DNA of 58,257 bases from Muribaculaceae bacterium. Lineage in GTDB: Bacteria; Bacteroidota; Bacteroidia; Bacteroidales; Muribaculaceae. Positions within the stretch are counted from its first letter, which is position 1. Every line of letters starts with the position of its first letter. The position numbers and the translations under genes were made by a program. The stretch is taken from contig JAIDYR010000101.1 of NCBI GenBank assembly GCA_029057985.1, forward strand, positions 1 through 58,257, in the 5' to 3' direction. The notes below the pieces were generated by a model that worked only from the letters and a program-made list of their open reading frames with translations, was not told the origin of the DNA and did no database searches. Positions 6,635-16,335 of the stretch are shown one piece after another.

Positions 6635-9313
6635 TTAGCGTCCGCTCTGATGGATCTTGTCGCGGAGTGCGGCATTGAAGTTATGTTCTTTCTGGAGTTG
6701 CTCTACTGTCAGATGCATGCGATAGCGCCAATAGTGGGTTGGATTAGCCGGAACGTTGATCTGCTCGTCGTTGGGGTTCTCGCGACGCAGTTCGCCATCA
6801 GCGCTGAGCCAGTCCTGCAGAGGAATGATGCAGAGCATAGAGGGAGAGGCGAGATGGAGCCAAAGAATCTTATCGCAGATCCAAGGTTCGGCGAAGTAGG
6901 GAGAAGCTCCAAATTCGTGAAGCACATTATTAAAGAAGCGCTGGCTCTGTGACGGATCGGATTCCCACCATGCCCGGATTCCGCCCATGTCGTGGGTAGA
7001 GGTCGTGCATACGGAGAAGTAAGGATAATGCCAGGTGTCGCCGAATTCCGACTTTGGATCCTTGGGCATTCTCTGAATCTCAAGAGAGAGAATTTCCAGC
7101 TGGCGCATTACTTCAGGCACGCAGTCCGGAATCATGCCGAGGTCCTCTCCGCAAGCGAGCATTCCGGTCGCATCAAGCAGCGGGGGAAGTTTCCACATGG
7201 CCTTGCCATACCAGAAGTCATTGTGACGGTGATAGAAGAAATCGTTGTAGAGACGATTGAAACACCATTTTTCATAATCCGTCAGATTACGGAATTGATA
7301 GGTGAACTGAGCCGAGATGCGCGGATGATAATGGCCCTTCTGATAGGGATCTTCGATGAAGAGAACATCATCGATAAGACCCATAAGAGCGGCCTCGATG
7401 CGATCGTTGCGTTCGTTTTTATCAAGATGAGCAAAATGATTGCGCACTTTGACCTGAGTATTGACGAATTCCTTCAGACGATAGCGGCCATGGCCTATGT
7501 TGTCGAGGTACATTTCCTTGGCCTCTTCAGTTGCATCGCCGAAGAAATCAGTGAGCATCCATTCGAGAATGAGAGGTTTGGCCTGCACTTCCGGATCGAT
7601 CCAGAAGTCATAGTTATTTCGGAGTTCATCGGGGGAGAAGGGAAGTGCCGGGTTGAAGTAGCCGAGCAGTCCGTGGAGTGCGTCCAGAGGAATCTGCCAT
7701 ATGCGGAAGAAGCCGAGGATGTGGTCAATTCGATAAGCATCGAAATAATCCGACATTTTGCGGAAGCGTGCTTTCCACCATTGGAATCCATCGGAGGCCA
7801 TGACTTCCCAGTTATATGTCGGGAAGCCCCAGTTCTGACCGAGTACTGAGAAATCATCCGGCGGAGCGCCCGCGGAGCAGTCCATATTGAAGAGATGAGG
7901 ACTTTGCCAAGCGTCAACGCTATGGCGACCGATGCCGATAGGGATATCGCCCTTAAGCACTACGCCATGACGATGAGCGTAATCGCGGACCTCACGAAGC
8001 TGACGGTCGAGATGATACTGTACGAAATAGAAATAATCTATTTCATTACGGTGGTCTGCGATGTAACGGTCGACTTTATCCGCGTCATATACGGCATATT
8101 CTCCCCAAAGGGTATTATCGGGAGTGTGATATTCATCGCGAAGAGCGCACCAAGCTGCGTAGGGCTTAAGCCAATAGTCATTCTCTTCCACGAATTTCTT
8201 ATACTTCTCGGTCTCCTTGGTCGATAGCCAATCCTGAGCATAGATTTCGTGGAGGTATTCATTTTTGGCATTATTGACAGCTTCGTAGTCGATCTCGTCA
8301 AGTTCGTTGAGATGTTTGCCGAGATTTTCGAAATGCTCCATGCGCTTCTTATCTTTCAAGACGCCCACTTTGTCAAGACGGGCATACATCGGATGCAGAG
8401 CAAAAGTAGAATTAGCGCTGTAAGGATAAGAATCTACCCAAGTAAATGATTTGGTAGTGTCATTGACGGGGAGGAGCTGGAGCACCTTCTGGCCCGTATC
8501 CTCACACCAGTCTACCATCTTCTTGATGTCGATGAAGTCGCCTACGCCGAAGTCTTCCTCAGTGCGGATAGAGAAGACAGGAATTGCCGTGCCGGCTCCT
8601 TTCCAGAGACGTCCGGGAGTAGAGAATCTCATTCCGTCGACAACGATGCGTTCAGCCGGAGAGGTCGGGATGATTCCGAATATGCGGTTGGAGATTTCCT
8701 CCCAGCCTTTTACAGCACCAGTCTCTTTATTTAGGATCAGGAATTTATATTCGAAGGGTATCTTTACCTCACTTAGAGGGATATTGCATTCCCAGAGGGG
8801 ATAGTTGGCATCATTCAGTCTGAGAGCCTTCTTGGGATTCCAATGGCCGAGCACTTCCGGTTCGCCGGCCACTGCGAGTACTTCGTCGGGCTCGATCATC
8901 GGAGCCCAGATCTTCAGGCATATCGATCCCGGCTCGGCTTTAAGCGCAGAGTCGCGGTAAGGCCGGGATAGCATGCCGTCGACGAAAGCCGAAGAATAGT
9001 AGGGCTTGTCGGAGGGCTGATCCTGCCAGGAGTCGAAGATATTATAGAGTGAGATTCCGTCGCCGGGGACGAAACGATGAGGTTTGCCCCATTCGAAGCG
9101 CCAAGCCTTCTCGGGAGCCTTGACTATGAAGTAATAATCAAACTCCGGGGTGTTGGCGGGCAAATCAAGATCGAGGGTCCAGGAGTCAGGGCCGGCCAAG
9201 GTGAGCTCTGCGGCTTGATGGGGATTGCCGTTGCCCAAAGCCGGGATATCACCACATACGTACAGGGCTTCGCCCCATTGAGTATGATAATTTATGTGCA
9301 GTTTTAACTTCAT
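6635..9313 (-). CDS. malQ: 4-alpha-glucanotransferase with two N-terminal CBM20-like domains
   Basis: 892 aa, GH77 amylomaltase that transfers alpha-1,4-glucan chains in cytoplasmic maltodextrin and glycogen metabolism. Two starch-binding CBM20-like domains occupy roughly residues 1-110 ('GEALYVCGDIPALGNGNP') and 125-230 ('VLAVAGEPEVLGHWNP'). The GH77 core follows: nucleophile Asp in 'YRIDHILGF' (about residue 530), acid/base Glu in 'GEDLGM' (about 723) and the third carboxylate in 'STHDMGG' (about 775). The large size and double CBM20 match the plant DPE2-like and Bacteroidetes form rather than the 500-aa form. No signal peptide. No other glycan genes lie beside it. Confidence 0.93.
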   Translation of the reverse strand: MKLKLHINYHTQWGEALYVCGDIPALGNGNPHQAAELTLAGPDSWTLDLDLPANTPEFDYYFIVKAPEKAWRFEWGKPHRFVPGDGISLYNIFDSWQDQPSDKPYYSSAFVDGMLSRPYRDSALKAEPGSICLKIWAPMIEPDEVLAVAGEPEVLGHWNPKKALRLNDANYPLWECNIPLSEVKIPFEYKFLILNKETGAVKGWEEISNRIFGIIPTSPAERIVVDGMRFSTPGRLWKGAGTAIPVFSIRTEEDFGVGDFIDIKKMVDWCEDTGQKVLQLLPVNDTTKSFTWVDSYPYSANSTFALHPMYARLDKVGVLKDKKRMEHFENLGKHLNELDEIDYEAVNNAKNEYLHEIYAQDWLSTKETEKYKKFVEENDYWLKPYAAWCALRDEYHTPDNTLWGEYAVYDADKVDRYIADHRNEIDYFYFVQYHLDRQLREVRDYAHRHGVVLKGDIPIGIGRHSVDAWQSPHLFNMDCSAGAPPDDFSVLGQNWGFPTYNWEVMASDGFQWWKARFRKMSDYFDAYRIDHILGFFRIWQIPLDALHGLLGYFNPALPFSPDELRNNYDFWIDPEVQAKPLILEWMLTDFFGDATEEAKEMYLDNIGHGRYRLKEFVNTQVKVRNHFAHLDKNERNDRIEAALMGLIDDVLFIEDPYQKGHYHPRISAQFTYQFRNLTDYEKWCFNRLYNDFFYHRHNDFWYGKAMWKLPPLLDATGMLACGEDLGMIPDCVPEVMRQLEILSLEIQRMPKDPKSEFGDTWHYPYFSVCTTSTHDMGGIRAWWESDPSQSQRFFNNVLHEFGASPYFAEPWICDKILWLHLASPSMLCIIPLQDWLSADGELRRENPNDEQINVPANPTHYWRYRMHLTVEQLQKEHNFNAALRDKIHQSGR

Positions 9314-9362
9314 GTGTATAGAATTTTATAGTTAAGATCTAATCTTATGGCTTGGATGGCGA

Positions 9363-11924
9363 TCAGCCGCAGCGCGAAGTGCCGCAGTGAGTGCATATAA
9401 GGCATCCTTCCTGATAGACGAGGGTTTCCTCACCGCAGTTCGGACATTTCACTCCTTCAGCCTCCATGCCGTTGGGTATATACTTCTTGAGTGCGCGCTC
9501 AACGCCGTTTTTCCAAGTATTGATTGATGCGTCGGCGAGTTCGAGTCCGCTGACGAGTTTAAGGACCTGATCGATAGGCATCCCATATCGCAGGACACCG
9601 GAAATGAGTTTGGCATAGTTCCAGAACTCAGGGTTGAATTTTTCAGAAAGGCCTTCGATAGTGGTCTTATATCCGCGCTTATTTATAAACTGGAAGTCAT
9701 AACGCTTCTTGCCGTCGGCATCATACGCCTTTATAATCTTTCCGTGATTCACGGACTTCGGGCAGAAGATGCCATCTTCATCATCGGCAAGACCCGTAAA
9801 GATTTCGTAAGGTTTGCCATCGACAAGTCCTACGAACGCTATCCATTTCTCTTTATTGTTCTGGAAGCGCACGACGTCAGCCTCCAGTTCGACCGGGCGC
9901 TTGAGAAGATGCTCAGGATTGCGGATAAGTTTGTTTTCATGCGTCTGCTCCTTATCTTCAGCTTTCTTTTTCCTATCGACGGTCATTGACTCAAGCACAT
10001 TGTTGCGGGAGCCGTCGCGATATACAGTGCAGCCCTTGCAGCCTGCTTCCCAAGCTTCGACGTACAATTGGCCTACGAGTTCTTCGGTCACGTCGTTGGG
10101 CAGATTGATGGTCACTGAGATCGAATGGTCTACCCATTTCTGGACTGTCCCCTGCATGCGCACTTTCTCCAGCCAGTCGATTTCATTGGCTGAAGCTTTA
10201 TAATAAGGAGAAAGTTTAAGAAGAGTCTCCATTTCTTCCGAGGTCATGTTCTTTTTAGGTTCATGGCCATTGGCGCGCATCCAATCGAGGAATTTATGAT
10301 GATAGACGACATACTCTTCGAACGCATCTCCGACTTCGTCAACGAAATCTATAGTCACGTTGGCATCGTTAGGGTTTACCTTGCGGCGACGCTTATAGAT
10401 GGGGGAGAAGACGGGTTCTATACCCGACGATGTCTGAGTCATCAGAGAGGTTGTGCCGGTTGGAGCTATTGTCAGGCAGGCGATATTGCGCCGGCCATAC
10501 TTCTTCATGTCTTCATATAGTTCCGGGTCTGCTTCGCGCAGGCGGGCAATGAAGGGATTGTCTTTTTCGCGTTCGGGATCGAAGACTTCGAAGGCACCGC
10601 GATGGCGGGCTGTCTCGACGCTTGCGCGGTAATAAGCCAGAGCCCAGGCCTTATGCACCTTTTCGGAGAAAGCGGTAGCTTCCGGAGTGCCATAACGGTA
10701 ACCGAGGGCTGCGAGCATGTCGCCTTCGCCGGTGGTGCCGCAGCCGGTGCGTCGTCCGCGGAGCGTCTTCTCACGAATCTTTTTCCAGAGATTCAGTTCT
10801 GTCTGCTTTACTTCATCAGTTTCAGGGTCGGAGGCTATTTTCTCTATTATCATATCGATCTTCTCCATCTCCAGATCAATTATATCATCCATAATACGCT
10901 GAGCATATTTGGCATGCTGGCGGAAAAGTTCGAAATCGAATTCAGCTTCCAGAGTGAAGGGATTCTTAACGTAACTGTAGAGATTGATTGCGACCAGGCG
11001 GCAACTGTCGTATGGGCATAGAGGAATCTCACCGCATGGATTGGTCGAGATTGTCTGGAATCCGAGATCGGCATAGCAGTCAGGTACGCTCTCGCGGGTG
11101 ATTGTATCCCAGAAAAGTACTCCCGGTTCGGCGCTTTTCCAAGCGTTGTGGACTATTTTGCTCCATAGGGCCTTCGCGTCGATTTCGCTCGTGAATACAG
11201 GCTCCTCAGCATCAATGGGATACTTCTGCAGATAAGGCTTCCCTTCGACGGCAGCCTGCATGAAAGCATCGTCAATGCGGACGGATACGTTGGCTCCCGT
11301 CACCTTCCCTTCCGTCATCTTTGCATCTATGAAATGCTCGGAATCAGGGTGCTTGATGCTGACGGTCAGCATCAGCGCTCCTCGGCGACCATCCTGGGCC
11401 ACTTCCCGAGTAGAATTGGAGTAGCGCTCCATGAAGGGTACGAGCCCCGTGGATGTAAGCGCCGAATTCTTTACAGGACTCCCTTTCGGACGGATATGCG
11501 AAAGGTCATGGCCGACTCCTCCGCGACGCTTCATGAGTTGCACCTGCTCCTCATCGATCTTTATTATGCCGCCGTAAGAGTCAGGTTTGCCATCGAGTCC
11601 GATAACAAAGCAATTCGATAGTGAGCCGACCTGATGATCATTGCCTATGCCCGCCATCGGGCTTCCTTGAGGCACGATATATCTGAAACCCTTCAGCACG
11701 TCGAAGATCTCTTCTTCCGAGAGGGGCGCGGGATATTTGTTTTCTATGCGTGCCAATTCGCGGGCCAGACGATGATGCATGTCGTCGGGAGTCAGCTCAT
11801 ATATATTGCCGGCTGAATCCTTCAGAGCATATTTCGAGGTCCAGACGCGTGCTGCGAGTTCGTCTCCTTTGAAGTATTCAAGCGATGCTTTATATGCTTC
11901 ATCGTATGTGTATGGAGTAGCCAT
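9363..11924 (-). CDS. nrdJ: Adenosylcobalamin-dependent ribonucleotide reductase
   Basis: 853 aa, class II reductase making dNTP precursors without oxygen dependence. Active-site block 'ISTNPCGEIPLCPYDSC' near residues 290-306 and the 'ACLTIAPTGTTSLMTQTSSGIEP' finger-loop region are intact. The C-terminus carries a zinc-ribbon-like tail with Cys 827, 830, 841, 844, 847 and 852, including the terminal redox cysteines. A TSCPD-type domain ('GMPIDQVLKLVSGLELAD') precedes it. The gene faces a nitroreductase gene across a shared promoter region. No cobalamin riboswitch is visible upstream. Confidence 0.93.
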   Translation of the reverse strand: MATPYTYDEAYKASLEYFKGDELAARVWTSKYALKDSAGNIYELTPDDMHHRLARELARIENKYPAPLSEEEIFDVLKGFRYIVPQGSPMAGIGNDHQVGSLSNCFVIGLDGKPDSYGGIIKIDEEQVQLMKRRGGVGHDLSHIRPKGSPVKNSALTSTGLVPFMERYSNSTREVAQDGRRGALMLTVSIKHPDSEHFIDAKMTEGKVTGANVSVRIDDAFMQAAVEGKPYLQKYPIDAEEPVFTSEIDAKALWSKIVHNAWKSAEPGVLFWDTITRESVPDCYADLGFQTISTNPCGEIPLCPYDSCRLVAINLYSYVKNPFTLEAEFDFELFRQHAKYAQRIMDDIIDLEMEKIDMIIEKIASDPETDEVKQTELNLWKKIREKTLRGRRTGCGTTGEGDMLAALGYRYGTPEATAFSEKVHKAWALAYYRASVETARHRGAFEVFDPEREKDNPFIARLREADPELYEDMKKYGRRNIACLTIAPTGTTSLMTQTSSGIEPVFSPIYKRRRKVNPNDANVTIDFVDEVGDAFEEYVVYHHKFLDWMRANGHEPKKNMTSEEMETLLKLSPYYKASANEIDWLEKVRMQGTVQKWVDHSISVTINLPNDVTEELVGQLYVEAWEAGCKGCTVYRDGSRNNVLESMTVDRKKKAEDKEQTHENKLIRNPEHLLKRPVELEADVVRFQNNKEKWIAFVGLVDGKPYEIFTGLADDEDGIFCPKSVNHGKIIKAYDADGKKRYDFQFINKRGYKTTIEGLSEKFNPEFWNYAKLISGVLRYGMPIDQVLKLVSGLELADASINTWKNGVERALKKYIPNGMEAEGVKCPNCGEETLVYQEGCLICTHCGTSRCG

Positions 11925-12013
11925 TTTAGTTGTTTGCCTGAGTAAATTTTTGAATTAGGGGTTATTACTTGATATTTCGAGGGGAGCCCTTATAGAAATG
12001 CTTGTACGCGACT

Positions 12014-12043
12014 ACAAAATTAAAAAAAAATTCGTAATTTTGT
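12014..12043. promoter_or_regulatory. Divergent -7 elements in a 9-bp inverted repeat
   Basis: ACAAAATTA (12014-12022) and TAATTTTGT (12035-12043) are perfect inverted copies separated by 12 nt. Each contains TAATTTTG, a match to the -7 element TAnnTTTG, reading toward nrdJ on the minus strand and toward the nitroreductase gene on the plus strand. No good TTTG -33 partner is seen for either, so activity or operator function is unproven. Confidence 0.4.
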
Positions 12044-12169
12044 GGCGGTAAAAAGAAAAAAATTCCCTTTGCCCTTAAAAATTTTCAACCTTCGGGAATC
12101 ATCATATAGAAGTTTGGATTTCCGAATCGGTCAATATTTCAATTTTGAAATTCTTTAATCTTTCCCAAA

Positions 12170-12931
12170 ATGGAGAACAATTACCATAATCTTGACCTTG
12201 AATATTTCACAAAAAGAAGAAGTATAAGGCGGTTTAAATCTGAATCTGTCGATCCGCAACTGCTTGATTCAATTCTGCTTGAAGCATCAAAAGCACCAAC
12301 ATGCGGCAATATGCAACTCTATTCCGTGATTGTCACCCGGGGAGAATCCGAGCGGAGAGCGCTTGCCTCAATGCATTTCAATCAGCCGGCCACTAAGGCT
12401 CCCGTAATGTTGACTATATGCGCTGATTTCAATCGTTTTACCAGATGGTGTCAGCTTCGAAATGCAGACGCTGCCTACGACAACTTCCTTTCATTTACTT
12501 CCGCATTCGCGGATGCGATGATTCTCGCCCAGCAGATCACTACAATAGCTGAACTTCGAGGCCTCGGTACGTGCTATTTAGGGACAGCAATATATAATGC
12601 CCCCGAGATATCCGAACTCCTGAAACTTCCGGAATTGGTAATGCCGGTCGCTTGTCTTGCCATCGGGTGGCCTGATGAAGAGGGCACAGAGACTGAGCGG
12701 TTGCCGCTACGGGCTTTTGTGCATGAGGAATTCTATCGAGATGATTCTGACGAAGAGATTCTGAATCTTTACAAAGAGAAGGAGGAGTATGAGCCAAATA
12801 AGGGTTATGTGAAAGAAAACGGTAAGGAAAATCTTGCCCAGGTCTTCGCAGAAGTTAGATATCCGAGAGGTATGAATGAAGAATTCTCACGTAAGCTGAT
12901 TGAATGGCTGAAGCCTACTTTTCTGAAATAA
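12170..12931 (+). CDS. Nitroreductase-family flavoprotein
   Basis: 253 aa, NfsA/Frp-like size. Typical FMN-binding features: 'RRSIRRFKSE' near residue 16, 'APTCGNMQ' near 44, and 'GLGTCYLGT' near 136. Expected to use NAD(P)H and FMN to reduce quinones or nitro compounds in the cytoplasm; the natural substrate is unknown. It is transcribed away from nrdJ and ends at a hairpin terminator shared with the converging araC-type gene. Confidence 0.88.
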   Translation: MENNYHNLDLEYFTKRRSIRRFKSESVDPQLLDSILLEASKAPTCGNMQLYSVIVTRGESERRALASMHFNQPATKAPVMLTICADFNRFTRWCQLRNADAAYDNFLSFTSAFADAMILAQQITTIAELRGLGTCYLGTAIYNAPEISELLKLPELVMPVACLAIGWPDEEGTETERLPLRAFVHEEFYRDDSDEEILNLYKEKEEYEPNKGYVKENGKENLAQVFAEVRYPRGMNEEFSRKLIEWLKPTFLK

Positions 12932-13004
12932 TCTTCAGTTATGGATGATCGTATTTAAAAGAAATCATTAGTTGTCATACTTCTTGATAACTGCCAAAAC
13001 TAAC

Positions 13005-13032
13005 AAAGCCTTTTCCTGACGGAAAGGGCTTT
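13005..13032. terminator. Terminator between convergent nitroreductase and AraC genes
   Basis: AAAGCCTTTTCC, loop TGAC, GGAAAGGGCTTT: a 12-bp stem with one G-U pair. Located 73 bp after the nitroreductase stop and usable from both directions. Confidence 0.65.
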
Positions 13033-13048
13033 ACTAATAATTAAAGAA

Positions 13049-13084
13049 CTTTGTTAATATTAAGAGCTTTGTTATTATTAAGGG
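13049..13084. repeat. Tandem 18-bp duplication
   Basis: Two adjacent copies, starting CTTTGTTAATATT at 13049 and CTTTGTTATTATT at 13067, match at 16 of 18 positions. They sit between the terminator and the end of the AraC gene. A degenerate right end of the long palindrome family (TCGTTAAC and TCTTAATGG) follows at 13094-13114 and supplies the AraC stop codon. Confidence 0.5.
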
Positions 13085-13107
13085 AAGTCATATTCGTTAA
13101 CGGGGTC

Positions 13108-14019
13108 TTAATGGACGGAAGCCCGGTATTCCTTTGGCGACAGCCCGGTAGCCTTTTTGAAGTATTTGCCAAAGAATGATTGCGACGGAAAGTGGAGTTC
13201 GTCGGAAATCTGCTGAATATTAAGATTTGACGACCGGAGCATTACTTTTGCTTCCAGGATGATATGTCGGGTGATCCATTCTACGGCTGAGATCCCTGTC
13301 CGGGCGCGCACGGTACGAGAAAGGTGTTTGGGAGTAATTGCAAGTTGCTCGGCATAAAAATCAAGGAAGCGTTCACGCCTGTAATTCTGTTGGACCAGAC
13401 GAATAAACTGATCCGTGATTCTGTTTTGAGTTGATTCTCTCTGCCCGCTTTTCAGATTCTCATAGTATTTTACTATATGAGAGTAGAAGAAGGCGGAAGT
13501 TGTGAATAAGACCGCTTCATAGCGATAGGGATTTTCCGAATCCCGGATAATTCTTCGGATATCGCCATAGAATCTTTCAAAATCAGGTAAATCAGAATCA
13601 GCGATCCGGAGAATGGGATGGAGTCCGGCAAGGGAAAAGGCCGACAGATCTTTTACTGTCGCTGATATGGAATCTACCATCTGTTTGGAATATACCATAA
13701 ATGAGGCCTCGAAATCATCCGAGACCATTGTCGGCATGACTATCTGGTCGGCATAAACATTCAGGATTGCGGGTGCTGTGATATTACGCTGTATGAGGTT
13801 GATGTCAGCCGTGCAGGAGCCTCTTGTGATGAAGATGGATGTGAAAGCGGAGAATTTCACGGGATTAGTCACTGCGCGCACCATGACGGCCGGGACTTTT
13901 TCCATAAGGAAGAAGTCATGGCGTAATATGTCGCTGACCTTGTCGGGCAGGGGTATATCGTCGTAAATAATTCCCAACTTATTATTTATTTTTTGTTCCG
14001 ATCTTAAGTTTGTCGGCAA
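13108..14019 (-). CDS. AraC-family transcriptional regulator
   Basis: 303 aa. The C-terminal ~100 residues form a double helix-turn-helix: 'AEQLAITPKHLSRTVRARTG' and 'NIQQISDELHFPSQSFFGKYFKKATGLSPKEYR'. The N-terminal 190 residues are a cupin-like sensor domain without a recognised ligand. The only upstream ATG (14019) overlaps the EamA gene by 38 bp; a TTG at 13977 just after the EamA stop is an alternative. The overlap implies co-transcription with the transporter, so it may regulate that transporter or respond to its substrate. Confidence 0.85.
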   Translation of the reverse strand: MPTNLRSEQKINNKLGIIYDDIPLPDKVSDILRHDFFLMEKVPAVMVRAVTNPVKFSAFTSIFITRGSCTADINLIQRNITAPAILNVYADQIVMPTMVSDDFEASFMVYSKQMVDSISATVKDLSAFSLAGLHPILRIADSDLPDFERFYGDIRRIIRDSENPYRYEAVLFTTSAFFYSHIVKYYENLKSGQRESTQNRITDQFIRLVQQNYRRERFLDFYAEQLAITPKHLSRTVRARTGISAVEWITRHIILEAKVMLRSSNLNIQQISDELHFPSQSFFGKYFKKATGLSPKEYRASVH

Positions 14020-14917
14020 GTATGAGTCCGCCTATGATCAATGCGCATCCCGTATAAGTAAGCGGGAAGATCGGCTCGCCGAGCACGAAGTAGGCCGCAA
14101 TGATCGTGACGAGGGGCTGGATATAGAGATAATTATTCGTAAGTACCGGGCCGAGTATGCCCATCACCCAGTTCCAGACCAGATAAGCGAGTAGCGAGCA
14201 GAATACAACCAGGAATGTGAAGTTAAATATATATTCCGGATGCGCCATGTCGAAGAGCAGCGCGAGATGATAAGGCTCGTGATCGGCAGAGTGCTGCCAG
14301 AATAAGATCGGGATCGCCGTGATTACGCCGTAAAAGAATAATTTGCGGGTTATAAACATACCCGAATAGAGCGGAATAAGGCGTTTGGCAGAGAGGGAAT
14401 AGACGGCCCATGACAGAGAAGCGCATATTGCGAGCAGGTCGCCTTTGGGATTGAATTCCAGTTCTTCCCCTCCACTCATGATTACGCAGGTCACTCCGAT
14501 AAAGGCAATTATTGATCCTATAATGACCGGAGGGCTGACCTTCTGTCGGAAGACCAGAGCCATGATGGCCGCCGTAAAGAGCGGGGAAATGGAAGCCAAC
14601 AAGGAGACGTTGCCGGCAGCCGTGAATTTCAGGGCATAATTCTCGGTGATGAAGTATAGTGATCCTGCGCATATGCCGCAGAGCATAAGCTGGAGTTCAT
14701 CGCGCCAATTATTGGCGAATAATTTTCTGAACGTGAAGATGAGCAGGAGAATGTAGGCTACCGCAAAGCGATAGACATACATCTCTATAGGAGAGAATTG
14801 CCCTTGCGTCATCAGGACTTTAGTAGAAAGAAAAGATGAGCCCCACGCAGCGGCAGTCACGAATGCCCCGAAGTGGGCAAGGGCTTTCAGATAATTTGAC
14901 TTGAAGGGGGAAGCCAT
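13982..14917 (-). CDS. EamA/DMT-family membrane transporter
   Basis: 311 aa with about ten hydrophobic helices and the two-fold EamA repeat ('AWGSSFLSTKVL' in the first half, 'YLYIQPLVTIIAAYFVLGEPIF' in the second). Members export or exchange metabolites such as amino acids across the inner membrane; the substrate is not predictable. It is followed directly by the AraC-type gene, which overlaps it. Confidence 0.85.
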   Translation of the reverse strand: MASPFKSNYLKALAHFGAFVTAAAWGSSFLSTKVLMTQGQFSPIEMYVYRFAVAYILLLIFTFRKLFANNWRDELQLMLCGICAGSLYFITENYALKFTAAGNVSLLASISPLFTAAIMALVFRQKVSPPVIIGSIIAFIGVTCVIMSGGEELEFNPKGDLLAICASLSWAVYSLSAKRLIPLYSGMFITRKLFFYGVITAIPILFWQHSADHEPYHLALLFDMAHPEYIFNFTFLVVFCSLLAYLVWNWVMGILGPVLTNNYLYIQPLVTIIAAYFVLGEPIFPLTYTGCALIIGGLILADKLKIGTKNK

Positions 14918-14929
14918 AAGGATTTCAGG

Positions 14930-14959
14930 CCCCGGGCGCCATTACTAAGGCGCCCGGGG
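14930..14959 (-). terminator. GC-rich hairpin between DUF1015 and EamA genes
   Basis: CCCCGGGCGCC and GGCGCCCGGGG form a perfect 11-bp stem with an 8-nt loop, 29 nt after the DUF1015 stop and 13 nt before the EamA start. There is no T-run, so it may act as a factor-dependent terminator or an RNA-stabilising hairpin. Confidence 0.5.
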
Positions 14960-14987
14960 TTATGATTTATGATAAGGTGGGAGGATA

Positions 14988-16232
14988 TCAATCGAGTTTA
15001 TGGATGATGAGACCTGAGCGGAGCTTAGGTTCGAACCATGTGGTCTTCGGAGGCATGATGTTGCCGGTGTCGGCGATATTTATGAGTTGATCCATCGTAA
15101 CGGGGTAAAGAGCGAGGGCCATCTTCATTTCGCCTGAATCGACGCGCTGCTTGAGTTCGCCCAGGCCGCGGATGCCGCCGACGAAGTCGATACGCTTGTC
15201 GGAGCGCAGGTCAGTGATGCCGAGGATATCGCGAAGAATAAGATCGGAAGATACTGTCACGTCGAGTACGCCTATTGGATCAGCATCATTGAAAGTGCCT
15301 TCCTTGGCAGTCAGGGAATACCATTTCCCGCCGAGATAGAGAGAGAAGTTGTGGAGGCCGGCGGGAGTATAGATATCCTCACCCTTTTCCTCAACGATGA
15401 AGTTTTCAGCGAGTCGCTGCAGGAATTCCTCCTCTGTCAGGCCGTTAAGATCGCGTACTACGCGGTTGTAGTCAATGATCTTAAGATGAGAAGCGGGGAA
15501 TGCGACAGCCATGAAGTAGTTATACTCTTCGTCGCCTTTATGCTCGGGGTTATTCTTAGCTTTCTCTGCGCCTACAAGGGCAGCTGCAGCGGAGCGGTGA
15601 TGGCCATCGGCGATGTAGAGGTTGGGGATTTTGTCGAATTCTTCAGAGATGCGGGCTATCATGTCTTCATCCTCAATGACCCAGAGAGTATGTCCGAAGC
15701 CGTCGGGTGCTACGAAGTCATATTCGGGAGTGCCGGCAGTGACTGTGCGGATGATATTCTCAAGAGCTTCATTGTCGGGGAATGCGAAGAAGACGGGTTC
15801 GATGTTGGCATTATTGATTCTGACATGCTTCATGCGGTCTTCCTCTTTATCGCGACGGGTCAGTTCGTGCTTTTTGATTCTGCCCTCCATATAGTCATTT
15901 ACCCATGCTGCAACGACGAAACCGTATTGAGTGCGTCCGTCCATAGTCTGAGCATAGATATAATACTTTTCCTTGTCGTCTTCTACGAGCCAGCCTTGCT
16001 TCTGGAAATTTTTGAAGTTTTCTACTGCGCGGTCATAGACTTTAGGGTCATGTTCGTCAGTACCGGGTTCGAAATCGATCTCAGGTTTGATGATATGATA
16101 GAGCGACATTTCATTGCCGTGAGCTTCTGCGCGAGCTTCTTCGGAGTTAAGAACGTCGTAGGGGCGGGATGCCACTTTTTCCACGAGATGCTTCGGAGGG
16201 CGTACACCCTTGAAAGGCTTAACTTTTGCCAT
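14988..16232 (-). CDS. DUF1015-family protein
   Basis: 414 aa, full family length. N-terminal 'KPFKGVRPP' and 'SRPYDVLNSEEAR' blocks and the hallmark 'IADGHHRSAAA' near residues 205-216 are present. No signal peptide or membrane helix. The biochemical role is not established to my knowledge. In some Bacteroidales related genes lie by serine-synthesis genes, but none is seen here. The Fur-family gene is about 100 bp upstream on the same strand. Confidence 0.85.
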   Translation of the reverse strand: MAKVKPFKGVRPPKHLVEKVASRPYDVLNSEEARAEAHGNEMSLYHIIKPEIDFEPGTDEHDPKVYDRAVENFKNFQKQGWLVEDDKEKYYIYAQTMDGRTQYGFVVAAWVNDYMEGRIKKHELTRRDKEEDRMKHVRINNANIEPVFFAFPDNEALENIIRTVTAGTPEYDFVAPDGFGHTLWVIEDEDMIARISEEFDKIPNLYIADGHHRSAAAALVGAEKAKNNPEHKGDEEYNYFMAVAFPASHLKIIDYNRVVRDLNGLTEEEFLQRLAENFIVEEKGEDIYTPAGLHNFSLYLGGKWYSLTAKEGTFNDADPIGVLDVTVSSDLILRDILGITDLRSDKRIDFVGGIRGLGELKQRVDSGEMKMALALYPVTMDQLINIADTGNIMPPKTTWFEPKLRSGLIIHKLD

Positions 16233-16335
16233 GATGTTTTTTAGTTTTTAGATTTTAGGTTGTTGTAAATGGTTTCGGATCTGTTCGGTTTCCAATGCCG
16301 TGAGGTATTGGAAGGCTATGAGGAGGAGTTTTTCA

